From: Bacteroidales bacterium
GTDB taxonomy: Bacteria > Bacteroidota > Bacteroidia > Bacteroidales > UBA932
Assembly (NCBI GenBank): GCA_028700975.1
Contig: JAQVRQ010000015.1
Location: forward strand, 1-35,671
Length of the DNA: 35,671 nucleotides
Direction: 5' to 3'
Within the stretch, counting starts at the first letter, position 1. Every line of letters starts with the position of its first letter. Made by a program: the position numbers and the translations under genes. The notes below the pieces were generated by a model, which saw only the letters and a list, made by a program, of their open reading frames with translations, had not been told where the DNA came from and made no database searches. Positions 24,050 through 33,965 of the stretch are shown piece after piece.

Positions 24050-26875
24050 ATGAAGTATTTAGAATGGAATAATATCATATCGGCTTATTTTTTCAACCCT
24101 GCCAATGCAGGAAAGGAAATTCATTTGTATCTAACCAAGAATGATATTATTGGTTTAGCAAGGCAAAATTTCAGCGGAGAAACAGAAGACGAAATTTGGA
24201 CTGATTTTATCAATTCTATTAAACGTGGCATTCCGGGCTCAATCGGAAATGTGATTGCAAAGGCAAAACATGCTCATTCCAAAAACAATCTTATCGGCTT
24301 AAAAAAAGCGGACGGAACATTTGCCAAAATAGACGATGTTCCTGTTTTATATCCGCCTTACATTTCTTATTTGACTTTCATTGTGCTTCCGTTAATTGAA
24401 AGTCCTGACAACACTAACCTAAGAGCAAACAACTATTATAGAAGGCTTAATACTTTTCTGCAAAGTCATCAAATAAACGAAAACATCGGAACAACCGATT
24501 TTAGCAACAATCAAATAAATTGTTTGTGGGAAGATTTAGCGAATTGGGCTAATGTAAAAAACAATGGCGATTTAGGTTTGTTTAATGTAATTCCATTTCA
24601 AAACGCAAATTGGGTTTATGTTGGAAAAGTTTTTTCTCAATGTGTTCTGCCACCAAAGTTTTTAAACCGTTTACCGGAATTATTTGAGTCTATTGGTTTA
24701 GTGCCGAACACGTTTTACGATGACAAGTTTTTAAAAGAAAAAATCAAAAACAGTAGAACAGATTTAATTCCAAAAAGCACGTTAGATTTTTTGAAAAAGG
24801 ATGATGAGTTATCCAATTCAATTATTCAAACAATCCAACGTCAATACAAAAAATGGTCAGGCGAAACACACGAAGAAATTGAAGAAGGAACAAGAAAGAA
24901 AAGAAAATACACCATTGCACCTTTGTTACTTCAATTTAAAGTAAACACAAACGATGAATTTATTAAGTTTTCTTACAGAATGTATTCTTCAAATGATTAT
25001 CCGGAAGATTTGAAATTTGGTGAGCACGAAAACTTGTATGAAATTAATGGCTGGTCAAAAACACTACCACTTGATTTTGAAGAAGGACTTGAACTTAAAG
25101 ATAATTTCAACAAATGGATTGCAAAATTTCCAAATCGTGATGTGAGATTATTTGTAAGTGCAGGAACATTTCAGTTGAGTAATGATTTTTGGATTGAAAC
25201 GGACTTTCTTTCAACAACAGAACGAATGTATTTGCTGTGCAAAAATGACAAACAAGAACTAATAAGAGATTGGGGAAAAACATTCGGTAACGGAAATTTT
25301 AAACAAGAAGATTTTGACGGCTTGCCTGAAAACTATTCTTTGTTTTGGTTTCGCAATCCAACACAAGGACTTTCTGAAATTCCACTTCTTACACTTTACA
25401 CTGAAAAACGAATTGAATTAGTTGGTGGGTTAAAAATAAATTTCAGAACCTATTCAAATGAATTTTTACCGGAAGTTGAAATTGTAAATTCACACGGAAA
25501 AGAAAATGTTTATTTACAATACAAAGATACGGACGAAAAAATATATCTTTCTAAAAAAACATCGCTCAACAACCGTTGGTTATTACCTGAAACAACAGCA
25601 ATAAACACCGATTTTTACATTAAAGTTGAAGATGAAAAATTTTCAGGAAATGCACTTGTATACAATCTTGTTTCTTCTGACAATACCGCTATCAAAGTTA
25701 ATGAATCTAAATTGCCCAAAAGAGATTCCTTTGGAAGAAAAATCACAACTGATGTAGAACAATATTGTTTAGGCAGCAATATCATAAACCCAAACATTCA
25801 ACGACAAGTCCTTTACACACATTTATTCCGTTCCATAAACACAGATACAGCTACACAAATAACAACAGGAATATTTAATCACCATTGCGGAAATAGACTA
25901 TGCGATTTTCTTTCATTAAAAAGCGTAATGACTACTGAAGAATTTTTCAGAGCATTTGAGTTTTACTATTCAAAAGAATTTTCTGAACAGCGAGAAAGTT
26001 CAAATTTCAATCTCACAAAATTGAAAAGAGCATCTTTAAATTTTTATGATTTTATCGGAATTCTTGATTATGATTACGAAACAAAAAGTATTGTGTTGAA
26101 TCCTCCTCAATTAATCTACATACCTACAACAAAAGGAAGAAAAGTTTTGCTGATTGGTGCAAGAGATTCAGCATTGATTGAAACAATCATAAAAACTGCA
26201 CCAAAACACAATTTACAAGTAGAAATAACGAAACAATTTTCTACCAATGAAAGATTGCTTTTACCCGATGTTATTACTATAAAAGCATTTCAACAATCTT
26301 CTGACAACTTTGGTGAAAAAAGCTTAGTAGCATTTGCAGATGAATTGCAGATAAAATTCAATGAAAATACACTACCTCAAGTTGCATTCCTGAATTTTTC
26401 AGCAAGCATCACAGAATATGAGAGCTTATTACAACTTACAGATGAAAATGATTACGATTGGGCAAGATATACTTTCAATCCTGAAACTTTAATGTTTGAG
26501 AAATGCGAGGAAAATTCAATTGATAAATCATTTTCATTACTTCAATACAAATTAAACGAATACACCTATCAACACAAACTTTGGAAAGAAAACAAATGTT
26601 ACCAGATTGATATGAATTGGGGAAGATTTATTGCGTTAAAACATTTCAAAAAGGACGTGATTTTGTTTGATAGTACGCATACTAAAGTTGCCATTCCAAT
26701 AGAACTTCCTTTACCAAGACTACTTGCCGAATCAATTATGCTATTAAGTGGATTAGCACCAGATTTCAGAGTAATTGAAGAAAAAAAATATAGAATTTAC
26801 GTAAATATACCAAGCATATTTACGTCAAATTTATTCAGCAGATTAGGTCAAACACCAATAAATAAAACATTATGA
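24050..26875 (+). CDS. Large protein of unknown fold, first gene of Druantia-like operon (possible DruF/DruH counterpart)
   Basis: 941 aa with no motif I can name securely. It starts MKYLEWNNIISAYFFNPANAGKEIHLYLT. The middle region (about 200-600) is rich in aromatic and acidic residues, like a large beta-rich scaffold. NHHCGNRLCDFLSLKS near 608-623 holds two cysteines. A region near 650-740 has a possible winged-helix stretch and then GRKVLLIGARDSALIETII, a Rossmann-like strand-loop-helix. The frame is open upstream to 23939, but that start lies inside the leader hairpin with low-complexity residues, so the ATG at 24050 is chosen. Its stop overlaps the helicase start (ATGA), so tight co-expression is expected. 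Position and size match the large uncharacterised subunits of Druantia systems; identity is not proven. Confidence 0.75.
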   Translation: MKYLEWNNIISAYFFNPANAGKEIHLYLTKNDIIGLARQNFSGETEDEIWTDFINSIKRGIPGSIGNVIAKAKHAHSKNNLIGLKKADGTFAKIDDVPVLYPPYISYLTFIVLPLIESPDNTNLRANNYYRRLNTFLQSHQINENIGTTDFSNNQINCLWEDLANWANVKNNGDLGLFNVIPFQNANWVYVGKVFSQCVLPPKFLNRLPELFESIGLVPNTFYDDKFLKEKIKNSRTDLIPKSTLDFLKKDDELSNSIIQTIQRQYKKWSGETHEEIEEGTRKKRKYTIAPLLLQFKVNTNDEFIKFSYRMYSSNDYPEDLKFGEHENLYEINGWSKTLPLDFEEGLELKDNFNKWIAKFPNRDVRLFVSAGTFQLSNDFWIETDFLSTTERMYLLCKNDKQELIRDWGKTFGNGNFKQEDFDGLPENYSLFWFRNPTQGLSEIPLLTLYTEKRIELVGGLKINFRTYSNEFLPEVEIVNSHGKENVYLQYKDTDEKIYLSKKTSLNNRWLLPETTAINTDFYIKVEDEKFSGNALVYNLVSSDNTAIKVNESKLPKRDSFGRKITTDVEQYCLGSNIINPNIQRQVLYTHLFRSINTDTATQITTGIFNHHCGNRLCDFLSLKSVMTTEEFFRAFEFYYSKEFSEQRESSNFNLTKLKRASLNFYDFIGILDYDYETKSIVLNPPQLIYIPTTKGRKVLLIGARDSALIETIIKTAPKHNLQVEITKQFSTNERLLLPDVITIKAFQQSSDNFGEKSLVAFADELQIKFNENTLPQVAFLNFSASITEYESLLQLTDENDYDWARYTFNPETLMFEKCEENSIDKSFSLLQYKLNEYTYQHKLWKENKCYQIDMNWGRFIALKHFKKDVILFDSTHTKVAIPIELPLPRLLAESIMLLSGLAPDFRVIEEKKYRIYVNIPSIFTSNLFSRLGQTPINKTL

Positions 26876-29800
26876 AAGACCCAATAGGTTCGTTTGAAAC
26901 CATAAAAGAAAATTTTATACGCTATGTAAAAACATCGTTCGGAACAAAGTTTGAAGGCGTTGAAAAAGAGCGTTACGATTTGCTGAATTACGACAGAGTT
27001 CTTTATCGTAAACCTTGGATTGAACCATTGCCCGACTATGTTTCAAGTGGGAAAAAAATAAATGACTTAACAGCTGAAGATTTAGGAAATGCTTTGAACG
27101 AAGGAGAAGTCGAAACATTCAAAGGACTTGTAAATACCGGACTTGTAGGGAATTTTCCTTTGCATTCGCACCAAGCGGAAATGTTGAAACAAGCATTGCT
27201 TGGAAATAATTGTATTATCACTTCCGGTACAGGTTCAGGAAAAACAGAATCTTTTTTACTTCCGTTGTTTGCTCAACTTTCAAAAGAACTTGCAAATTGG
27301 ACAGCACCCAATCAACAATCTACAAGCATAAATACTTGGTGGCGTGAAAATGGTGGACTTTCTGCAAAGCAAATTGTCAATACTTCAAATTTCACGTTAA
27401 GCAACGATGTAAGACAACGCAATCACGAAACACGAAAAGCCGGTGTAAGAGCTTTGATTCTCTATCCGATGAACGCTTTGGTGGAAGACCAAATGAGCCG
27501 TTTGCGTAAAGCGTTAGATTCTGACGACACAAGAAATTGGTTGAGCAAAAACACAAACGGAAATAAAATTTATTTTGGACGATACAATGGAAGTTCGCCT
27601 GTTGCCGGTGAGTTGAAGAAAATAAAAGATGACGGTACTTTTGCAATCAACACCAACAAAGTAAAACAACTCAAAGAACAGTTACAGCAAATTGAAACGG
27701 ATTCAAACCGTGTTGCACAATACATTCAACAAACAGGAAAAACAGGAAACGATGCAAAAGATTTAAAATCATTCTTCCAACGCTTAGACGGTGCAGAAAT
27801 GAGAAGTCGTTTTGATATGCAAGTTGCACCACCCGACATTATGATTACAAACTACTCAATGTTGAGCATAATGTTAATGCGTGACATTGACAAAGGAATA
27901 TTTAATGAAACAAAACAATGGTTAGAAGAAAGCGAAAACAATATTTTTCACTTAATCATTGACGAGTTGCACTTATACAGAGGAACGCAAGGAACAGAAG
28001 TTGCATATTTACTCAAACTTGTTCTTAATCGTTTAGGGTTAAATCCTAATCACCCACAATTGCGAATTCTTGCTTCAAGTGCTTCGTTGGAAGCAAAAGA
28101 AGAAACGAAAGAAGGACAGGAAAGCAAGCAGTTTTTGAAGGACTTTTTTGGAACAGAAAAACCGTTCAAAATTATTGAAGGAAAAAATAATCCGATTACC
28201 GCGTTCCCTGAAAATGGAATAAAACTTCCAATAAATCCTTTCAAAGAAATTGCGGAAAAATTTTCGGAAGTAAAAGGAAATATTACTGCCGTAAATTTCA
28301 TTTCAACTTGTGAAGCAAGTGCAACACAACTTGCAACAGCGTTTAATTTACCACAAGAAGGAAACGGAATTTCAAAATTAATTTCAGTAATAATCAATCC
28401 AAGCTTTCAATTAAAAGAACGTTTGTTTTCGCCTTGTCAAGATTACAAAGCAGTTTGTTCAACCCAAGCAAACGGTGATGATGATAACGGAAAATATTTT
28501 GCTGAAACAATTTTTGAAAGAACATCCAATAAAGAAGATTTAGAAAATGCTTTGCGTGGTTTGTTGATTGTAAGAGCGATGTTAGATGAAAAAGAATTTG
28601 AAGACATTGCAAAAACAATTCCTGACGATAGGAAATTACCACGTTTTAGATTTCACTATTTCTTTAGAAACATTGAAGGAATTTGGGCATCTGTTAAACC
28701 AGACGAAATTGACCAGAAATATTCAGACGAAGGAAGGACTGTTGGTAAACTTTATTCAACTACACGAATAAATTCAGAAAAAGGAAACCGTGTTTTAGAA
28801 TTACTCTATTGTGATAATTGTGGAACAACCTTATTTGGTGGTAGCCGATTGGTAACTAGAAATGAATCGGGAAACAACTCTTTTGAAATGCTTCCGATTA
28901 GCCCTAACATTGAAGGTATTCCTGAAAAAACGCCTGCTAAATTGGTTGAAAGGCGAAGTTACCAAGAATACGCTGTATTTTGGGCTTGCGGAAATCAACA
29001 ATACACGCCACACGATGCGGAAGCAGGTATTCCGCAAGTTGGTTGGCGACAACCAACTATGAACGGTTTTAATCAAACTGATTTTCTTGCAGATTGGATT
29101 CCCGCTTCACTGAATTGTATTTCGGGCGACATTGATAATTCACATAACAAGGCGGACGAAAAACCTGAACAATGGATAAAAGGATATTATTTCATCATTA
29201 CAAACAATTCAAATCGCGACATTGCTTTGCCTGATGCAAATGGAAACATTTCTGAGATTGAAACACACAAAGCATTACCAAGCGTTTGTCCAAGCTGTGG
29301 CGTAAATCATCAAAAAAGACGACAAGATTGGAATAAAAATAAAACTTCTTCTATTCGTGGTTTTAGAACCGGTTTCGCTAAAACAACACAAATGTTTGCA
29401 AAGGAATTGATGTATCAACTTCCGAGTAACGAAGCCGAAAGAAAATTAGTTGTTTTTTCTGATAGTCGAGAAGATGCAGCCCAAATTGCAAACGGAATTG
29501 AACGCAATCACTTTTCTGATTTAATGCGTGAAGTTTTAGTCAAAGAATTGCATTCAAACTTGATGTTCCGTTTTAAAATTGTAGATGCTTTTGACAAAGG
29601 CAATACAACAAGAAAACAAGAACTAAAAGAGCAATCGCAAACAATTTTTGATGAAATTGAATTCTTAGTTGAAAATTCCGCTTACACAGGAACAAACGCA
29701 AGCCGCATACGAGAAAAACAAGAAGCAGAAATAAAGTTGAACGAAATCCGTTCGCTGACTTTGAATATAAGAAGTTTAGTTCACATCACAAATTCATTAA

Positions 29801-32800
29801 ATCTTGCACCCCTTATTAAACACTTTGTTGGTTTAGGAATAAATCCAGGCGGTAATGACATTGCTTTACAAACAAGGTTATTGAACAACAATTTTGTTCC
29901 TTGGTATGACCTGATTGATTTTACAAATTTTCAATGGGCTGCTGGTGCAAACCAGGATTACATTGACGCATTGAAAGAAGGTTCATTTGACGGTCTTGCT
30001 ACAATATTTTTCGGTTCGCTGTTTTATTCGTTTGAATCTTCCGCATTGGGATATGTTTGTATAAATCCTGAATTACAGGTTATCACAGACCAAGCAAGAA
30101 CTGTTGCTTTAGCAAAAGATGATTTTTTACAAATCGTAAATTCCACAATCCGGATTTTGGGTGATAAATACAAACACAATAAAGTTGAAGATGCAAGTCC
30201 ATTCAACTTTACGCAATACAACGATTTTCCCGGACAAGTCAAAAAATACATTCGTGCAGTTGAAACAAGGTATTCAAAAAATCAAAACGAAATTGGCGAT
30301 GCCGTTTTTAATACGCTTTCAACAAGTAGTTTATTGAGAGGCGACACAGGCATTCAAATTGAAAACCTATTTATCAAAGTGGCACGTTCAACGGATTCAA
30401 TTTGGACAAGTCAAAGAGGAAGCAGACCTCACTTGCATTTTAGTGGTGGAATTTGCACTCATTCTGTTACGTCACTGCAACAGCAACCGGACAGAATTTG
30501 TGATGATGTTTGGAAAGAAAATTATCTTTCTTACAACGCCATTAAGCAACAACGTGAACCAATCCGTTTGCATTGCGAAGAACTCACCGGACAAACAGAT
30601 GACCAATTTGAAAGACAAAGACATTTCAGAAATATCATATTACCAGATGAAGGCAACAAACAAGTCAAAACAATAGACTTATTGAGCGTAACAACAACAC
30701 TTGAAGTTGGTGTTGATATCGGTGCATTGCAAGCCGTGATGTTGGGTAATATGCCACCGCAACGTTTCAACTATCAACAAAGAGTTGGTCGTGCAGGACG
30801 TAGAGGACAAGCTTATTCCGTTATTTTGACATTTTGTAGAGGTAGAAGCCACGATGAGTTTTACTTTGCTAACCCTCAAAAAATTACAGGCGATGCTCCA
30901 CCAACGCCTTTCTTGACAATGGGACAAGAAAGGATTTTTAAACGTTTGCTTGCAAAAGAAATTTTTCGCAAAGCATACGTTGAAAAAGAAATTGACATTA
31001 CTTCAGATGATAAATCAAGTGTTCACGGAGAATTTGGTTCAGTTGATAGTTGGACGATTTACAAACCTGAAATTTCTAATTGGATAAATGAAAACAGAAC
31101 TGTCATCGAACAAACAGTAGATGCATTACTAACGCCACAGCTAAAAGACAAGAAAGATGAATTTGTAAATTGGGTTGCAGATACAACAACGCCAAATGGT
31201 TTAATTGAAAAAGCAGAAAGCATTATCAATAATGAAGAAATTGCAAGTAATGACATTTCTGAAAAATTTGCCGAAGGCGGAATTTTGCCAATGTTTGGAA
31301 TGCCGACCACAGTTAAAAACTTGTACCACGGTATAAACAGGAAACCAGAACCACTCTCAATTGACAGAGCACAAGCAATGGCAATTTATGAATTTGCACC
31401 GGGATCACAGAAAACAAAAGACAAAGCTATTCATCAAGTAATTGGTTTTACAAGCGATTTTATCAAGGTTCACAATGGCATTAAAAATGCTGACACAGTC
31501 AATCAACTTCCCTTTTCACTTAACCGTTGGTTTGTACGCTGTAGGGCTTGCGGATTTTTTGAAACGTATTCGGAAGAACGAAAAGCAGAATTGGAAAGTC
31601 AAAGTGAATTTGATGTTTGTCCAAATTGTGGTGAAGACAATCCGAATAAATATCAACCGCCATTTAAACTGAAATCGCCAAGAGCATACAGAACAAATCT
31701 TTCAGCCGGAAGCGACACAAAAGATGATTCTGAATTTTTGCTTTCACGTCCGCCAATTTTTGCAGAGAAAACAGGTTCAGCAAACGTAGAAACTATAAGT
31801 AACGCTTCAATTTCTATTTCTGATAATGATGTTACTTGGCGTGTGAATACAAATTCAGATAAATTTTTTACAGGACGACTTTACAATACAAATAACCGTT
31901 TTCCTTTTAATTCAAATGGATATTGGTTCAATAACCAATGGTTATTAAATGACTTTGCAACAAATGTCCCTGATGAAAATGGCTATTCTATGCTTATACA
32001 GCAAATCGTAACAAGTGCAGACGAGCAAATTGCGTTAGCGAGCAATAAAAACACAGAGATATTCAGAATTGCACCAGCAAATGTTTCGTATGAACTTGAC
32101 TTAAATATGTTTTTTAGCGAAACAGATTTGCCACACGTCAAAGCACAAAATAACGGAGTGCGTTCCGGTTATTATTCCGCTGCATTTTTACTTCAAAGAA
32201 TTTTAGCAGACAAACTTGATGTTGACCCAACAGAAATTGAAATTGCTGATATTTCAATGAAAGAACTTGAAGACGGAAGAAGAATTGCTGAAATTATCTT
32301 GACTGATGAATTACCAAACGGTTCGGGCTTCGTAAGATTTTTATACAAAAACCTTGCAAACATTCTTTCAGAATCCATAAATCCAAGCAATGCGAATAGT
32401 TATTTAGGGAAAATTCATTCGGAAACTCATCAAGGGAAATGTGATGATGCTTGTTATGATTGTTTGAAAGTTTTCCGGAATATGAATTATCATAGTTTGC
32501 TTGATTGGCGTTTAGGTATATCAATGCTTCGTGTAATGAATGATTCAACTTTTGTTTGCGGTGCGGACGGAAATTTCAACTTTGTTGAATTGCAGAATTG
32601 GTTTGCATTTGCAACGGAATTAAGAAATGCTTTTGCTCAAAGTTTTGGTTTCTCAAATACAGCCGAGATAAATGGTTTGCCAATTATCAAATTTGGAAGA
32701 AATCAAAGAAACGTGATAATGATTGTTCACCCATTTTGGAATATGAGAAATTTCACGGAAGCAAATTGGTTGGCGGAAATTTACAATGAAATAAAAGAAC

Positions 32801-32895
32801 ATACAGAAAGTAATGGTGGAAAAATTAGCATAATTGACACATTTAACTTGCATCGCAGACCAGGTTGGTGTTATGAAAAATTGATTGAGAGATGA
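26872..32895 (+). CDS. DruE-like giant DEAD/DEAH helicase with DUF1998 domain
   Basis: 2007 aa. Superfamily 2 helicase motifs: HSHQ (98-101), Walker A GTGSGKT (119-125), LILYPMNALVEDQ (about 195), Walker B DELH (364-367), SSASL (about 402), VVFSDSREDAAQIANGIER (about 860), TTTLEVGVDIG (about 1275) and QQRVGRAGRRGQ (motif VI, about 1303). The two RecA lobes are separated by a long insert with zinc-type pairs CDNC (about 646) and CPSC (about 807). CRAC and CPNC pairs lie near 1558-1585, and the C-terminal DUF1998-type cluster CDDACYDCLKVFRN is near 1857. This architecture is that of DruE and of DrmA/DrmB-type DISARM helicases; the length and the single polypeptide favour DruE. It presumably translocates on phage DNA. 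It is coupled by overlapping start and stop to its neighbours on both sides. Confidence 0.88.
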   Translation: MKDPIGSFETIKENFIRYVKTSFGTKFEGVEKERYDLLNYDRVLYRKPWIEPLPDYVSSGKKINDLTAEDLGNALNEGEVETFKGLVNTGLVGNFPLHSHQAEMLKQALLGNNCIITSGTGSGKTESFLLPLFAQLSKELANWTAPNQQSTSINTWWRENGGLSAKQIVNTSNFTLSNDVRQRNHETRKAGVRALILYPMNALVEDQMSRLRKALDSDDTRNWLSKNTNGNKIYFGRYNGSSPVAGELKKIKDDGTFAINTNKVKQLKEQLQQIETDSNRVAQYIQQTGKTGNDAKDLKSFFQRLDGAEMRSRFDMQVAPPDIMITNYSMLSIMLMRDIDKGIFNETKQWLEESENNIFHLIIDELHLYRGTQGTEVAYLLKLVLNRLGLNPNHPQLRILASSASLEAKEETKEGQESKQFLKDFFGTEKPFKIIEGKNNPITAFPENGIKLPINPFKEIAEKFSEVKGNITAVNFISTCEASATQLATAFNLPQEGNGISKLISVIINPSFQLKERLFSPCQDYKAVCSTQANGDDDNGKYFAETIFERTSNKEDLENALRGLLIVRAMLDEKEFEDIAKTIPDDRKLPRFRFHYFFRNIEGIWASVKPDEIDQKYSDEGRTVGKLYSTTRINSEKGNRVLELLYCDNCGTTLFGGSRLVTRNESGNNSFEMLPISPNIEGIPEKTPAKLVERRSYQEYAVFWACGNQQYTPHDAEAGIPQVGWRQPTMNGFNQTDFLADWIPASLNCISGDIDNSHNKADEKPEQWIKGYYFIITNNSNRDIALPDANGNISEIETHKALPSVCPSCGVNHQKRRQDWNKNKTSSIRGFRTGFAKTTQMFAKELMYQLPSNEAERKLVVFSDSREDAAQIANGIERNHFSDLMREVLVKELHSNLMFRFKIVDAFDKGNTTRKQELKEQSQTIFDEIEFLVENSAYTGTNASRIREKQEAEIKLNEIRSLTLNIRSLVHITNSLNLAPLIKHFVGLGINPGGNDIALQTRLLNNNFVPWYDLIDFTNFQWAAGANQDYIDALKEGSFDGLATIFFGSLFYSFESSALGYVCINPELQVITDQARTVALAKDDFLQIVNSTIRILGDKYKHNKVEDASPFNFTQYNDFPGQVKKYIRAVETRYSKNQNEIGDAVFNTLSTSSLLRGDTGIQIENLFIKVARSTDSIWTSQRGSRPHLHFSGGICTHSVTSLQQQPDRICDDVWKENYLSYNAIKQQREPIRLHCEELTGQTDDQFERQRHFRNIILPDEGNKQVKTIDLLSVTTTLEVGVDIGALQAVMLGNMPPQRFNYQQRVGRAGRRGQAYSVILTFCRGRSHDEFYFANPQKITGDAPPTPFLTMGQERIFKRLLAKEIFRKAYVEKEIDITSDDKSSVHGEFGSVDSWTIYKPEISNWINENRTVIEQTVDALLTPQLKDKKDEFVNWVADTTTPNGLIEKAESIINNEEIASNDISEKFAEGGILPMFGMPTTVKNLYHGINRKPEPLSIDRAQAMAIYEFAPGSQKTKDKAIHQVIGFTSDFIKVHNGIKNADTVNQLPFSLNRWFVRCRACGFFETYSEERKAELESQSEFDVCPNCGEDNPNKYQPPFKLKSPRAYRTNLSAGSDTKDDSEFLLSRPPIFAEKTGSANVETISNASISISDNDVTWRVNTNSDKFFTGRLYNTNNRFPFNSNGYWFNNQWLLNDFATNVPDENGYSMLIQQIVTSADEQIALASNKNTEIFRIAPANVSYELDLNMFFSETDLPHVKAQNNGVRSGYYSAAFLLQRILADKLDVDPTEIEIADISMKELEDGRRIAEIILTDELPNGSGFVRFLYKNLANILSESINPSNANSYLGKIHSETHQGKCDDACYDCLKVFRNMNYHSLLDWRLGISMLRVMNDSTFVCGADGNFNFVELQNWFAFATELRNAFAQSFGFSNTAEINGLPIIKFGRNQRNVIMIVHPFWNMRNFTEANWLAEIYNEIKEHTESNGGKISIIDTFNLHRRPGWCYEKLIER

Positions 32896-33965
32896 TGAAT
32901 AAAATTGGAGAAACAAATTTTAAGGAAATCAAACGTATTTCGCCAAGCCAATTTTATTCAATGAAAAATTGTGCTTACAAATCATTATTGGCAGAAGCGT
33001 TTGACAAGAAGCCTTTACTTCCACTTTCGCCAAATGCCTATTTCGGAACAGTACTGCACAAAATGCTTGAACTGATTGCAAAGGGAATTGTGAAAAGTGA
33101 AGATGATTTTAATGCGGAATTTGACAAGCAAGTGAAAGCACTTGAAGAAGATTTGCAACAAAAAGGTTTTGGTTTTTTTGTTCCTTTAAAAATTAAGTTG
33201 CGAAATTTTGGATTGAAAAAAATTCAACTAAAAAAGCATTTGCGAAGCGAATCTGAAAAAATAACAAGTTTAGGTAACATTAAATTTTATTCTGAAAAAT
33301 GGTTTGAATCAAACGACAAATTGATTGGCGGAAAAGTTGATTTAGTGATTGAAAACGGAAGCGAAATTGAAATAATTGATTTTAAAACCGGAGCAATCAC
33401 ACAAGATTGTTTAGATGATGAAGGCGAAATTTATTCAGATGTAAAGATTGAATACAAAGAACAACTTAAACTTTATGCATACTTGTATTTTGAAAACACA
33501 AACATGTTTCCAACGGATTTGAGTTTGGTTGATTTAGCGAAGCAAAAATTTCCGGTTGAATTTTCAGAACAAGAATGTAAATCGCTTTTTGATGAAGCAA
33601 AAAGCCTTTTAAAATCTACTAATGATAGTATAAAAACAAAATCATTTTCAGCAAATCCAAAACAAGAAAATTGCAAGTATTGCCTTTACAGACCGGCTTG
33701 TTCTTTCTTTCATAAGAAACTTGAAACAGATTTTTCTTTCAACGATGTGTTGAGTGAAATTAAAGACGTGAAGAAATTTCAGAATGGAAATGTGAGTTTA
33801 TTTTTACAATATGGAAATAAGAATTTAACCATTAAAAATTTTGCTGTCGAAGAATTTGACAAGCTAAATAATCACAAGAACAAACAAATTAGAATTTATA
33901 ATTTGAGAAAGGAAGCAGCCGAATTTGTTTATTCTGTGACCGACACAACAATGATTTATGAATAA
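32892..33965 (+). CDS. RecB/Cas4-type PD-(D/E)XK nuclease with iron-sulfur cysteines
   Basis: 357 aa. The nuclease core has His56 in FGTVLHKMLE, Asp150 in GGKVDLVIE, Asp163 and Lys165 in IIDFKTG, and Gln191 in KEQLKLYAYLY, the full RecB-type active site. Cys27 in MKNCAY together with Cys261, Cys264 and Cys270 (CKYCLYRPAC) fits the 4Fe-4S clamp of Cas4/AddB nucleases. A C-terminal extension of about 80 residues (after 275) is unassigned. Its first ATG overlaps the helicase stop (ATGATGA). It probably cuts or resects DNA handled by the helicase. Its place beside a DruE-like helicase and a methyltransferase suggests the DruG slot, which should be checked by profile search. Confidence 0.88.
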   Translation: MMNKIGETNFKEIKRISPSQFYSMKNCAYKSLLAEAFDKKPLLPLSPNAYFGTVLHKMLELIAKGIVKSEDDFNAEFDKQVKALEEDLQQKGFGFFVPLKIKLRNFGLKKIQLKKHLRSESEKITSLGNIKFYSEKWFESNDKLIGGKVDLVIENGSEIEIIDFKTGAITQDCLDDEGEIYSDVKIEYKEQLKLYAYLYFENTNMFPTDLSLVDLAKQKFPVEFSEQECKSLFDEAKSLLKSTNDSIKTKSFSANPKQENCKYCLYRPACSFFHKKLETDFSFNDVLSEIKDVKKFQNGNVSLFLQYGNKNLTIKNFAVEEFDKLNNHKNKQIRIYNLRKEAAEFVYSVTDTTMIYE

